30,603 nucleotides of DNA, taken from assembly GCA_036446035.1 (NCBI GenBank), contig JAZFSG010000088.1, forward strand, positions 1 to 30,603, read 5' to 3'. The DNA comes from CAXMQS01 sp036446035. GTDB taxonomy: Bacteria > Actinomycetota > Acidimicrobiia > Spongiisociales > JAOTWH01. Positions 18,618 through 25,001 of this stretch are shown here, piece after piece (position 1 is the first letter of the stretch; each line of letters starts with the position of its first letter). The notes under the pieces were generated by a model. It saw only the letters and a list, made by a program, of their open reading frames with translations, was not told the origin of the DNA and did no database searches. Made by a program: the position numbers and the translations under genes.

Positions 18618-18812
18618 CTAGGCCTCGGGAACTACCCGGCCGCGGAGCCGCGGTACTTGAACGGGTGCGTGGGCGAAACAGAACTCGCGCTTGTTGTATC
18701 GGGACAAGACCGTTTCGCAGTCGGCCTGGATACAGACTCGGCGCTCGTCGGTCGCCTTGGGCGCCCGTAGGCGACCCTTGATTCGGTTTCCTCTCAGAAC
18801 TCTTTCTGCCAT
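18618..18812 (-). CDS. 64-residue zinc-knuckle protein with RbpA-like N-terminal tail
   Basis: This is a very basic small protein. Its first ten residues, MAERVLRGNR, closely resemble the N-terminal tail of the actinobacterial RNA-polymerase-binding protein RbpA (typically MAxRVLRGSRLG), but the RbpA core and sigma-interaction domains are absent. The body holds a likely zinc site Cys27-x4-Cys32-x12-Cys45-x2-His48 around LSRYNKREFCFAH. AAGGA lies at good spacing before the ATG. The gene follows the RsrA-like anti-sigma gene by 26 bases and ends at a terminator, so it is probably co-transcribed with sigR and rsrA. A role at RNA polymerase or in redox sensing is inference; the resemblance to RbpA was judged by eye. 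Confidence 0.85.
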   Translation of the reverse strand: MAERVLRGNRIKGRLRAPKATDERRVCIQADCETVLSRYNKREFCFAHAPVQVPRLRGRVVPEA

Positions 18813-18838
18813 TGGATTCCTTTCAAGCGCCGAAACCC

Positions 18839-19090
18839 CTAGTCGTCGGCGCCGTGCTCCTCTAAGAACGCACGAAGGCGTCCAATTAGTTCCGGCGGAG
18901 CGGAATCTTGTGATTTGCGCCTAACTACCTGCTTGAACTCGGCCTCGAAATCGAACTTCGAGCAGCAGGGGGGGCACTTCTTGAGGTGTCGTTTCACCTT
19001 CCAATAGCGGAAGCGAGACATCTCGTTGTCGAGGTACAGGTAGACCTGTTCGGTCGCGTCCGTGCAAGCTTGCTTGGATTGACTTGTCAC
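18839..19090 (-). CDS. Zinc-binding anti-sigma factor, RsrA/RshA-like
   Basis: The 83-residue protein has the zinc anti-sigma motif His35-x3-Cys39-x2-Cys42 (HLKKCPPC) and an additional upstream Cys9, the arrangement used by RsrA-type redox switches: reduced and zinc-bound it holds the sigma factor, disulfide formation releases it. The segment ATEQVYLYLDNEM is typical of this family. Cys43 is an extra thiol. The start is GTG at 19090, overlapping the sigma gene stop by 4 bases (GTGA); an upstream ATG at 19132 would add residues encoded within the sigma gene and is less likely. Redox control is known for the family and inferred here. Confidence 0.9.
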   Translation of the reverse strand: MTSQSKQACTDATEQVYLYLDNEMSRFRYWKVKRHLKKCPPCCSKFDFEAEFKQVVRRKSQDSAPPELIGRLRAFLEEHGADD

Positions 19091-19665
19091 ATCTTTTCCC
19101 CGGTGAGTCCTCTTTCGCTTGCAAAGTCCCACAACCTCTTTTGCAGGGCTTTTCTTCCCCGATGCAGGCGCGACATGACGGTGCCGATCGGAACGTCCAG
19201 CATCTCGGCGATCTCCTTGTACGAGAAGCCTTCGACATCGGCTAAGAGAACCGGCAGCCGGAAGTGCTCTGGCAAGGCCTCGAGAGCTGCCTTGACGTCG
19301 GTGTCGACGATGGACTCCAACACCTCGGTCTCGGCGCTTTCGCTGGCGGACGATGTGCCCGACTCACCCATCCGCTTGTAGAGGTAGAAGTCCTCGAGCT
19401 CACCGAGCTCCACCTCGTTGGGGCGACGCTGTGCCTTGCGGTACTTGTTTATGTAGGTGTTGGTGAGGATTCGATACAGCCAGGCCTTGAGGTTGGTTCC
19501 GGCGGTGAAGGTGTGATAGGCCCGGTAGGCCTTGAGGAAGGTTTCCTGGAGAACGTCCTCGGCGTCGGCGGGGTTGCGAGTCATGCGCAACGCAGCCGAA
19601 TACAGCTGCGGGGCATATTGCATGGCGTCGGCTTCGAAGTCTGCCTGATCTGCCAGGTGAACCAC
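19087..19665 (-). CDS. ECF RNA polymerase sigma factor, SigR/SigH family
   Basis: The 192-residue protein directs RNA polymerase to stress promoters. It has region 2 with YSAALRMTRNPADAEDVLQE and NLKAWLYRILTNTYINKYRK, and region 4 with LPEHFRLPVLLADVEGFSYKEIAEML and GTVMSRLHRGRKALQKRL. These match the thiol-oxidative-stress SigR (Streptomyces) / SigH (Mycobacterium) group very well. The partner anti-sigma gene overlaps its stop. The start is uncertain: I choose the GTG at 19665, with AGAGG about 11 bases upstream; the frame is open to 19725. A candidate SigR-type promoter lies upstream, which would give autoregulation. Confidence 0.93.
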   Translation of the reverse strand: MVHLADQADFEADAMQYAPQLYSAALRMTRNPADAEDVLQETFLKAYRAYHTFTAGTNLKAWLYRILTNTYINKYRKAQRRPNEVELGELEDFYLYKRMGESGTSSASESAETEVLESIVDTDVKAALEALPEHFRLPVLLADVEGFSYKEIAEMLDVPIGTVMSRLHRGRKALQKRLWDFASERGLTGEKM

Positions 19666-19692
19666 TCCAATCAGAACCTCTGTCAACTGTAG

Positions 19693-19720
19693 CAACGGCC
19701 TCAAGCCCAAAAAGGGTCCC
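19693..19720 (-). promoter_or_regulatory. Candidate SigR-type autoregulatory promoter
   Basis: On the minus strand GGGACC (19720-19715) and GTTG (19696-19693) are separated by exactly 18 bases, as in the SigR/SigH consensus GGGAAT-N18-GTT, with two mismatches in the -35. It lies 28 bases before the chosen GTG. A housekeeping-like TACAGT (19692-19687) overlaps downstream. SigR genes are commonly autoregulated, but the -35 match is only partial. Confidence 0.35.
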
Positions 19721-19764
19721 CGCAACAGGGTCCTCTAGAAGGCCCGAAGTACCATTTCCCCTGC

Positions 19765-19837
19765 GCCGGGGTAGCTCAGTCGGTAGAGCATCTCATTCGT
19801 AATGAGAAGGTCAGGGGTTCGATTCCCCTCCCCGGCT
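19765..19837 (+). tRNA. tRNA-Thr (anticodon CGT)
   Basis: The 73-base cloverleaf has acceptor strands GCCGGGG and CCCCGGC, D-arm with GCTCAGTCGGTAGAGC, an anticodon stem TCTCA/TGAGA with loop TTCGTAA (anticodon CGT, reading ACG), and a T-arm AGGGG-TTCGATT-CCCCT. The discriminator base is T and the CCA end is not fully encoded (TCCC follows). It is on the opposite strand from both neighbours and its promoter shares the short gap with that of the sigma gene. Confidence 0.97.
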
Positions 19838-19857
19838 CCCCAAGCTTCAGTCTGCTG

Positions 19858-20640
19858 CTACCCCTCGAGCGGGCGGGCCAGCTCGACCAGACGGTGGTCG
19901 GAGGTGAACAGCTTGCGCACCAGGGCGAAGGCGACAACGGCGGTTGTCGTGGCGGTGGCGCCGAGGATCAGGTACATCACGGCGGCCTGGACTCGCACCG
20001 CGTCGACGGGGTCCACGCCGGCGAGGATGAGCCCGGTCATGGCTCCCGGCAGCGAGATGAGGCCAACGGCCTTGACGCCTTCGATTCGGGGGATGAGAGC
20101 CGTTCGAATTGAGCTCCTCAGGTAGGGACGGGCCGCGTCCAGCGACGGCAGCCCCAGAGCGAGACGCGCTTCCACCTCGAGTCGCTTGTCTCGCAGCTCC
20201 TCCACGAGCCTTCGAGAGACAAGAACTGCGGCGATCATCGAGTTGCCGACCAGCATCCCCGAAAGAGGGACGAGCGCCCTCGCCTCTAGTGGGAAGATCC
20301 CGAAGCCGAACAGCACGCCGTGAGTAACCGCCGCCGCCGCCGCCAGAGCCACCACGGCGATGCCCCTGATGCCGGGGGCTTCTGGAGCCCGGCGCCCGAC
20401 AGTATCGGCAGCAATGGCGATCATCACGACGATCCACAACCACGACCAGAACAACGGGGTCTCTGGGTCGATGATGAGGCCGAGTGCGAAGCCGACTGCC
20501 AGCAGTTGCACGAGACCTCGTAGGGCTGCCCACAGCATCGAGCGCTCGATGCCGAGACGTTGTGCCAGCGACAGGCCGAGCGCGACCAGCACCAGCACGA
20601 AGGAGACTGCCAGCCCGATGTATGAGACATCACCCGGCAT
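19858..20640 (-). CDS. fetB: UPF0014 ABC permease, FetB-like
   Basis: This 260-residue membrane protein belongs to the UPF0014 family, whose E. coli member FetB (YbbM) works with FetA in iron export. It has about seven hydrophobic segments, starting GLAVSFVLVLVALGLSLAQRLG. The family-typical core is PLSGMLVGNSMIAAVLVSRRL, followed by a cytoplasmic coupling region with RTALIPRIEGVKAVGLISLPGAMTGLILAG. The ATG at 20640 has GGAG 8 bases upstream and overlaps the fetA stop by 11 bases. Iron as the substrate is by analogy; some authors consider FetAB substrates unsettled. The gene lies convergent with the tRNA gene. Confidence 0.9.
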   Translation of the reverse strand: MPGDVSYIGLAVSFVLVLVALGLSLAQRLGIERSMLWAALRGLVQLLAVGFALGLIIDPETPLFWSWLWIVVMIAIAADTVGRRAPEAPGIRGIAVVALAAAAAVTHGVLFGFGIFPLEARALVPLSGMLVGNSMIAAVLVSRRLVEELRDKRLEVEARLALGLPSLDAARPYLRSSIRTALIPRIEGVKAVGLISLPGAMTGLILAGVDPVDAVRVQAAVMYLILGATATTTAVVAFALVRKLFTSDHRLVELARPLEG

Positions 20641-21367
20641 CGAGGAACTCCTGCACCTTGCCGTTGGCATCGGCCAGGCCGGTGGTCGGCCCGCTGAACT
20701 CGACTGCCCCGTCAAGGATGACCAAGAGGTAGTCGGCCAGCCGCTGCGCCTGCGCCAGATCGTGCGTCACCCACAGCACCGCCATCTCCTCGGTGGCGAT
20801 CTGGCGAGCCGTCTGCTCGAGACGGGTCTTGGGGGCCGCGTCGAGGGAAGATGTCGCCTCGTCGAACAGCACCACCTCAGGATCTGCGATCAGTGTCCTG
20901 GCAACACAGGCCCGCTGGGCTTCGCCACCCGACAGGTCGTCGGCAGTTCTGTCAAGGAACGCCGCGTCAAGTTCCGTGCGCTCTAGCGCATGCTCCAATT
21001 GTGCCTGACCGGCGCCTGGCGCTGCTACCAGGAGGTTGTCGCGGACCGTTCCCGGGAAGAGGGTGGGACGCTGGAAAACCATTCCGGCGCGTCGCCGCAG
21101 CTCCAAGGGGTCCATGGCGGCGACGTCGGCGCCCCTGAAGCGCACTGTGCCACTTGCAGGGACCTCGAGGCGATTGCACAGACGCAGCAGCGTCGTCTTG
21201 CCGGATCCCGATGGTCCAACGATGCCGGTGACACCTGCTCGGGGGACAGAGGCCGTGACACCATTCAGGATCGTGGTCCCATTGCGAGAGACGATGACGT
21301 TCTCGAAGTCGTAGAGCGCGGAGGGCTGTCGGCTGTCGGCTGTGGGCTCTGGGCTCTGACTGGTCAC
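20630..21367 (-). CDS. fetA: ABC transporter ATPase, FetA-like
   Basis: This is the nucleotide-binding partner of the UPF0014 permease. The 245 residues include Walker A GPSGSGKTT, Q-loop VFQRPTLFPGTV, signature LSGGEAQR, Walker B VVLFDEATSSLD and H-loop VLWVTHDLAQ, so it should be a working ATPase. The only usable in-frame start is the GTG at 21367. It and roughly the first 14 codons lie inside a degenerate heptanucleotide array, so the N-terminus (MTSQSPEPTADSRQP) is repeat-derived, lacks family similarity and is probably disordered. The ribosome-binding site is correspondingly weak. It lies 31 bases after the acyl-CoA dehydrogenase stop. Confidence 0.92.
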   Translation of the reverse strand: MTSQSPEPTADSRQPSALYDFENVIVSRNGTTILNGVTASVPRAGVTGIVGPSGSGKTTLLRLCNRLEVPASGTVRFRGADVAAMDPLELRRRAGMVFQRPTLFPGTVRDNLLVAAPGAGQAQLEHALERTELDAAFLDRTADDLSGGEAQRACVARTLIADPEVVLFDEATSSLDAAPKTRLEQTARQIATEEMAVLWVTHDLAQAQRLADYLLVILDGAVEFSGPTTGLADANGKVQEFLDAG

Positions 21368-21401
21368 AGCTCAAAGCTCATAGCTCAAAGCTCATAGCTC
21401 A
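21325..21401. repeat. Heptanucleotide tandem array (11 units) spanning a gene junction
   Basis: Read on the plus strand in 7-base steps from 21325, the units are GCTGTCG (twice), GCTGTGG, GCTCTGG, GCTCTGA, CTGGTCA, CAGCTCA, then AAGCTCA and TAGCTCA alternating twice. They are eleven contiguous heptads with most sharing a GCT core. On the minus strand the first heptad begins with the TGA stop of the acyl-CoA dehydrogenase gene, and the sixth holds most of the fetA GTG start. The array therefore fills the whole junction and encodes the start of FetA. Heptad arrays of this type resemble the short tandemly repeated repetitive sequences of cyanobacteria. Confidence 0.85.
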
Positions 21402-22577
21402 ACTCCTAGGTACGTCGCTCCAGGGGAGGTCTTTGTCAACGCGGGGCTCGCCGGGAAGGCCGAGAACGCGCTCACTGAGGATGTTCTTCATGATCTCGGA
21501 GGTTCCGCCCTCGATGGAGTTGGCGCGGGCTCGCACGAAGCTCTTGCGGACGTCCCGCTCGCCCGAGATGTCCCCTGGCATCGCTATCTCGTATGAGTCA
21601 TACAGCATGCCGGCAGGACCCATGAGATCCATGGCGTGCTCGTAGATGCGCTTATTGAGCTCGGCGTAGACCAGCTTTGCCACCGATCCCTCGGGACCCG
21701 GGGTGCCCTTCTCCCGCAGTTGCGCTGCGCGGATGTTGGTCAGTCGAGCCGCCTCCGCCTCAGACCACAGCCGCATCAGCTTGTCCCTCGCCGCGTCGTC
21801 ACCGGGATTCTCATTCCACAGAGCAACGGCTTCGCCGATAGGTCCCGACCCCCTCGGCAGCACGTTGCCGCCGATGGCAACCCGCTCATGCATCAGGGTG
21901 GTGAGGGAGATCCGCCAGCCCTCGCCGACTTCGCCGAGGCGATCTGCGTCAGGGATCGGCGTGTCGGTGAAATAGACCTCGCTGAACTCCGCTTCGCCGG
22001 TTGCCTGGCGCAGTGGCCGCACGTCGACGCCCTCCGCAGCCATATCGACGATGAAGTAGGTCATGCCGGCGTGCTTCGGTAGCCCCGGGTCATGACGAGC
22101 AACCAGCATCCCCCACTTGGCGACGTGGGCCATGGTGGTCCATACCTTCTGGCCATTGATCACCCACTGCTCACCGTCGCGGACCGCGCGAGTCGCCAGG
22201 CCGGCAACGTCGGAACCGGCTCCCGGCTCGCTGAATAGCTGGCACCACACCTCTTCTCCTGTGAACAGGGGGCGAAGCCAGCGAGCCCGCTGCTCGTCCG
22301 TCCCGTGGACCATGACCGTTGGGGCACCCATGCCGTACCCGATGATGTTGTATGTGGCGGGGTGAGGGGCACCGGCGTCGGTGAGGCGATGGTTGATCTG
22401 CATCTGGTGGCCGGGACCGACGCCTAGACCGCCGAGACCCTCGGGGAAGTCCACCCAGCCGAGACCGAGATCGAACTGAGCACCGAAGAACTCGACGCGG
22501 TCACCCTTGGGGTCGTGCTCGGTCAGCAACTTGTCGAGGCGCTCGGCGACCAACGCGGCTTCGGCGGTTGTTGACAT
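21399..22577 (-). CDS. Acyl-CoA dehydrogenase
   Basis: This is an FAD flavoenzyme introducing a 2,3 double bond into an acyl-CoA during lipid or sterol-side-chain breakdown. The 392-residue protein shows WVDFPEGLGGLGVG, CQLFSEPGAGSDVAGLATRA and WVINGQKVWTTMAHVAKWGM (FAD/substrate signatures), and a C-terminal IEGGTSEIMKNILSERVLGLPGEPR. The last segment resembles the FadE26/FadE34-like subgroup in mycobacteria; substrate cannot be fixed. The normal catalytic Glu position in the core is not obvious to me. The ATG at 22577 is preferred; a -10-like TAGCTT lies 7 bases upstream, suggesting a leaderless message. The stop codon is part of the heptad array. Confidence 0.93.
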   Translation of the reverse strand: MSTTAEAALVAERLDKLLTEHDPKGDRVEFFGAQFDLGLGWVDFPEGLGGLGVGPGHQMQINHRLTDAGAPHPATYNIIGYGMGAPTVMVHGTDEQRARWLRPLFTGEEVWCQLFSEPGAGSDVAGLATRAVRDGEQWVINGQKVWTTMAHVAKWGMLVARHDPGLPKHAGMTYFIVDMAAEGVDVRPLRQATGEAEFSEVYFTDTPIPDADRLGEVGEGWRISLTTLMHERVAIGGNVLPRGSGPIGEAVALWNENPGDDAARDKLMRLWSEAEAARLTNIRAAQLREKGTPGPEGSVAKLVYAELNKRIYEHAMDLMGPAGMLYDSYEIAMPGDISGERDVRKSFVRARANSIEGGTSEIMKNILSERVLGLPGEPRVDKDLPWSDVPRS

Positions 22578-22648
22578 GGCAAGAAAGCTACTAGCCGGGA
22601 GTCCACAGCCCCTAGCCGTGGGTGCGTGGCTGGTCCTCGGTGTCATTC

Positions 22649-22708
22649 GTCGCGGAGCGACCGTCGACTCCCTTCCCTTCGGGGCACCTCCCCCGCCAGC
22701 GGGGGAGG
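22649..22708. repeat. Two nested inverted repeats between plsC and the acyl-CoA dehydrogenase gene
   Basis: CCTCCCCCGC and GCGGGGGAGG (22687-22708) form a perfect 10-bp stem starting 5 bases past the plsC stop on the minus strand. A second short one, GTCGC-GGA-GCGAC, lies at 22649-22661. Between them is a CTTCGGGGCACC stretch. The first hairpin can act as the plsC terminator although no U-tract follows. The overall look is that of a dispersed palindromic repeat rather than a simple terminator. Confidence 0.55.
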
Positions 22709-22712
22709 ATGC

Positions 22713-23375
22713 TCAGAGCTTCCTGTTGATCGCTTCGTCTCGCAGCCGGTCAAGTGCTTCGCTCATCCACAACCGCCAGTCCTCGATCATCGGCCATGAG
22801 GCCTGGAGTGGGTGGCCGGGGTAGTTGCCGGGCAGCAGCGGCTCTCCGATCTCGACACGCACCGGGCGGCGCTCGATGCGGCGCGCCCCCCTGCCGTAGG
22901 CGTCCTGGGTCCCCCAGATGGCAACCGGAACCAACGGCACTCCTGTGCGCAGCGCCAGCCAGGCGGCCCCTCTCTTGGGGACCACCTCGCCCCAGGTCCA
23001 GACCCTTTTGCCCTCGGGGAAGATGCCGACAGCTCCCCCTCTCCGGAGGTAACTGTCGGCCGTTCTCAAGGCCACGAGCTGCACGCTGACTCGGGATAGC
23101 GGAATCGCACCGAATCCGGTGATCAGCTTGTCGAACCATCCAACATTGCCATAGATCTCGTCGACAGCGAGATAGCGCACAGGTCCCATCGCTTTGCCGA
23201 CGAAGACGGGGTCGAGATGAGAGAAGTGGTTGGCGGCTACAACGAATGGTGCCTCGGGCACCCGTCCGGAGACCTCGAGGTCCCACAGGAAGCGAAAGGC
23301 GGCGTCCGACCGACCGCGGACGGTCTCCCAGACGGCGAACCCAGCGCGGCTGAAGCCGTCCCTAGGTCTCGGCAC
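22713..23375 (-). CDS. 1-acyl-sn-glycerol-3-phosphate acyltransferase (PlsC family)
   Basis: It transfers an acyl chain to lysophosphatidate or a similar acceptor at the membrane. The 220-residue protein has the catalytic block VAANHFSHLDPVFVG (NHx4D), the glycerol-phosphate-binding GIFPEGKRVW, and the later VPLVPVAIWGT strand, in the right order and spacing. The start is probably the GTG at 23375 (14-base overlap with holB, GGA a few bases upstream); the frame is open further upstream into holB. As the last gene of the topA–plsC run it may have been recruited to the operon. PlsC-like acyltransferases are broad, so the acceptor is unsure. Confidence 0.9.
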   Translation of the reverse strand: MPRPRDGFSRAGFAVWETVRGRSDAAFRFLWDLEVSGRVPEAPFVVAANHFSHLDPVFVGKAMGPVRYLAVDEIYGNVGWFDKLITGFGAIPLSRVSVQLVALRTADSYLRRGGAVGIFPEGKRVWTWGEVVPKRGAAWLALRTGVPLVPVAIWGTQDAYGRGARRIERRPVRVEIGEPLLPGNYPGHPLQASWPMIEDWRLWMSEALDRLRDEAINRKL

Positions 23376-24405
23376 CGAGATCCGCAAAGAGAGAGGCGAA
23401 CGCAAGTTGCGGCCGCTGATTGGCCTCGAGCACCTCGAAGGTCTCGAGGATTCGCTCGGCACGACGGACTGCGGCTGGCGGTGCACACACCGTCAAGGCT
23501 GCAGGAGGAAGATCACGGTTGCGCACCGGGGCGCCGAGTTGGGCCGCAGCGACATCTCGATAGAACGACAGCAGGATCTCCAGTCCGGTCTCGTGCAACG
23601 AAGACGACGCGCGACGGAGTTCTCTTTCGTGGCGCTCGGCGGCGGCGGAGCTGTCTGGAGCTACCTCGGCCTGAGCTGCATGACGCTCCTTTAGAGCCTC
23701 GAGAAGAGGGTTGGCTGCCTCGACGACCTCGGCGGCCAAGCGATAGGCATCGCCGGGTGCTGCGGACAGCCGCAGGGGAACGCCGAGCCAGGCGCGTCGA
23801 AAGGAGGCCACCTCTGGCTGGGTCGCCAGTGCCAGAGCAAGGCCGGGACGGCCTCCCGAGATGCGGGCGGCCTTCTCGGCCTGGTCGGCGGGTATGCCCC
23901 GGTTGACGAGGGCTGCTTCTATCTCATCCTCCGTGACTCTGCCGAAGACAACTGTGCGACACCGACTGGCGACCGTGGCCGGAAACGCATCTTCGGACTC
24001 GGCTACGAGCACGAAAACGGTCGAAGGCTGGGGCTCTTCGAGTGTCTTGAGTAGCGCGTTGGCGGACTCGTCGTTCATGAGACCAGCCTCGGGGATGAGG
24101 AACACCTGCCGGGCTCCCTCGACAGGGGCCAGCGAGGCCAGCGTCACCGCCGATCTTGCCCGCTCGACCGTCAGCGCGGTGCGGCCGTCGGGCTCGACGA
24201 CTACCGCGTCGGGATGGACGCCCGCGATGGCACGCCTCGTGCACTCCGGGTCATCGGCACAAAGCAGAGCGGCAGCGAATCCGCGCGCCACCGTTGCCTT
24301 GCCAACATTCGCCGGGCCGACGAAGAGATAGGCGTGGACGGGGTTGGCGACATCGGACAGAAGCAGATCGACAGCGGACCGGTGACCGATGATGTCGTCG
24401 ATCAT
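23362..24405 (-). CDS. holB: DNA polymerase III delta' subunit
   Basis: This is part of the clamp loader that opens and loads the beta sliding clamp. The 347-residue AAA+ protein begins MIDDIIGHRSAVDLLLSDV and has the P-loop GPANVGKATVA (30-40), LMNDESANALLKTLEEP and the sensor-1/SRC region TVASRCRTVVF. In the P-loop the residue after Lys36 is Ala instead of Thr/Ser, so ATP hydrolysis is doubtful; delta' subunits often do not hydrolyse ATP. Only two Cys of the usual zinc module are visible (LLCADDPEC). The ATG overlaps the tmk stop by 4 bases. tmk–holB pairing is widely conserved. Confidence 0.94.
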   Translation of the reverse strand: MIDDIIGHRSAVDLLLSDVANPVHAYLFVGPANVGKATVARGFAAALLCADDPECTRRAIAGVHPDAVVVEPDGRTALTVERARSAVTLASLAPVEGARQVFLIPEAGLMNDESANALLKTLEEPQPSTVFVLVAESEDAFPATVASRCRTVVFGRVTEDEIEAALVNRGIPADQAEKAARISGGRPGLALALATQPEVASFRRAWLGVPLRLSAAPGDAYRLAAEVVEAANPLLEALKERHAAQAEVAPDSSAAAERHERELRRASSSLHETGLEILLSFYRDVAAAQLGAPVRNRDLPPAALTVCAPPAAVRRAERILETFEVLEANQRPQLAFASLFADLGAET

Positions 24406-25001
24406 CGTGTCACGCCCTCATAAGCCGTGGCGACTACATCCTCGATGTCGGAGCCGGCGTCGACGATGACGAAACGCTCCGGCTCGGCGGCGGCCAGCTT
24501 GTCATACGCCGCGACGACAGCTCGATGGAACTCGATGGCCTCGGCGCCGATCCGATCCTCGTCCTGCTGGCGGCGCAAGCCCTCCGAGGCGTCGATGCGG
24601 AGCAAGACCACCTTGTCCGGCCACACTCCTCCAAGCCCCGCCTCGTTGACCATCCGGACCTTGTCTACTCCCAGATCGCGCCCAGCGCCTTGGTACGCCA
24701 GCGATGAGTACACCGAGCGGTCACCGACCACCCAGGCTCCCCTTGCCAAGGCCGGTTGGATCACCTCGGCAGCTAGTTGGGCCCTGGCCGCCGAGAACAG
24801 CAGGGCCTCGGTCCAGGCGGAGACCGTGCCCGAAGGGTCCAACAGAACCCCCCTGATCCCCTCACCGGCTGCGGTACCCCCAGGCTCGCGAACCTCGACG
24901 ACGTCGAGCCCCTCAGCGACCAGCCTGGCGGCGAGGAGCTCTCGTATCGTGCTCTTACCGGCACCCTCCGGCCCCTCGAGGACTACGTATCGAGGCTTCA
25001 T
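24402..25001 (-). CDS. tmk: Thymidylate kinase
   Basis: It phosphorylates dTMP to dTDP. The 199-residue protein has P-loop LEGPEGAGKST, the REPGGT motif, the catalytic DRSVYSSLAYQGAGR block and a LID region with RRQQDEDRIG, all as expected for bacterial Tmk. The ATG overlaps the stop of the MFS gene by 4 bases and its own stop overlaps holB, so expression is tied to the topA run. Confidence 0.97.
   Translation of the reverse strand: MKPRYVVLEGPEGAGKSTIRELLAARLVAEGLDVVEVREPGGTAAGEGIRGVLLDPSGTVSAWTEALLFSAARAQLAAEVIQPALARGAWVVGDRSVYSSLAYQGAGRDLGVDKVRMVNEAGLGGVWPDKVVLLRIDASEGLRRQQDEDRIGAEAIEFHRAVVAAYDKLAAAEPERFVIVDAGSDIEDVVATAYEGVTR

Noticed and set aside
19740..19760. Second SigR-type promoter using GGGAAA upstream of the sigma gene
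   Set aside because: The nearest GTT lies about 27 bases downstream, far from the 18-base spacing.
21325..21401. CRISPR array
   Set aside because: The units are 7 bases with no spacers; it is a simple tandem array.
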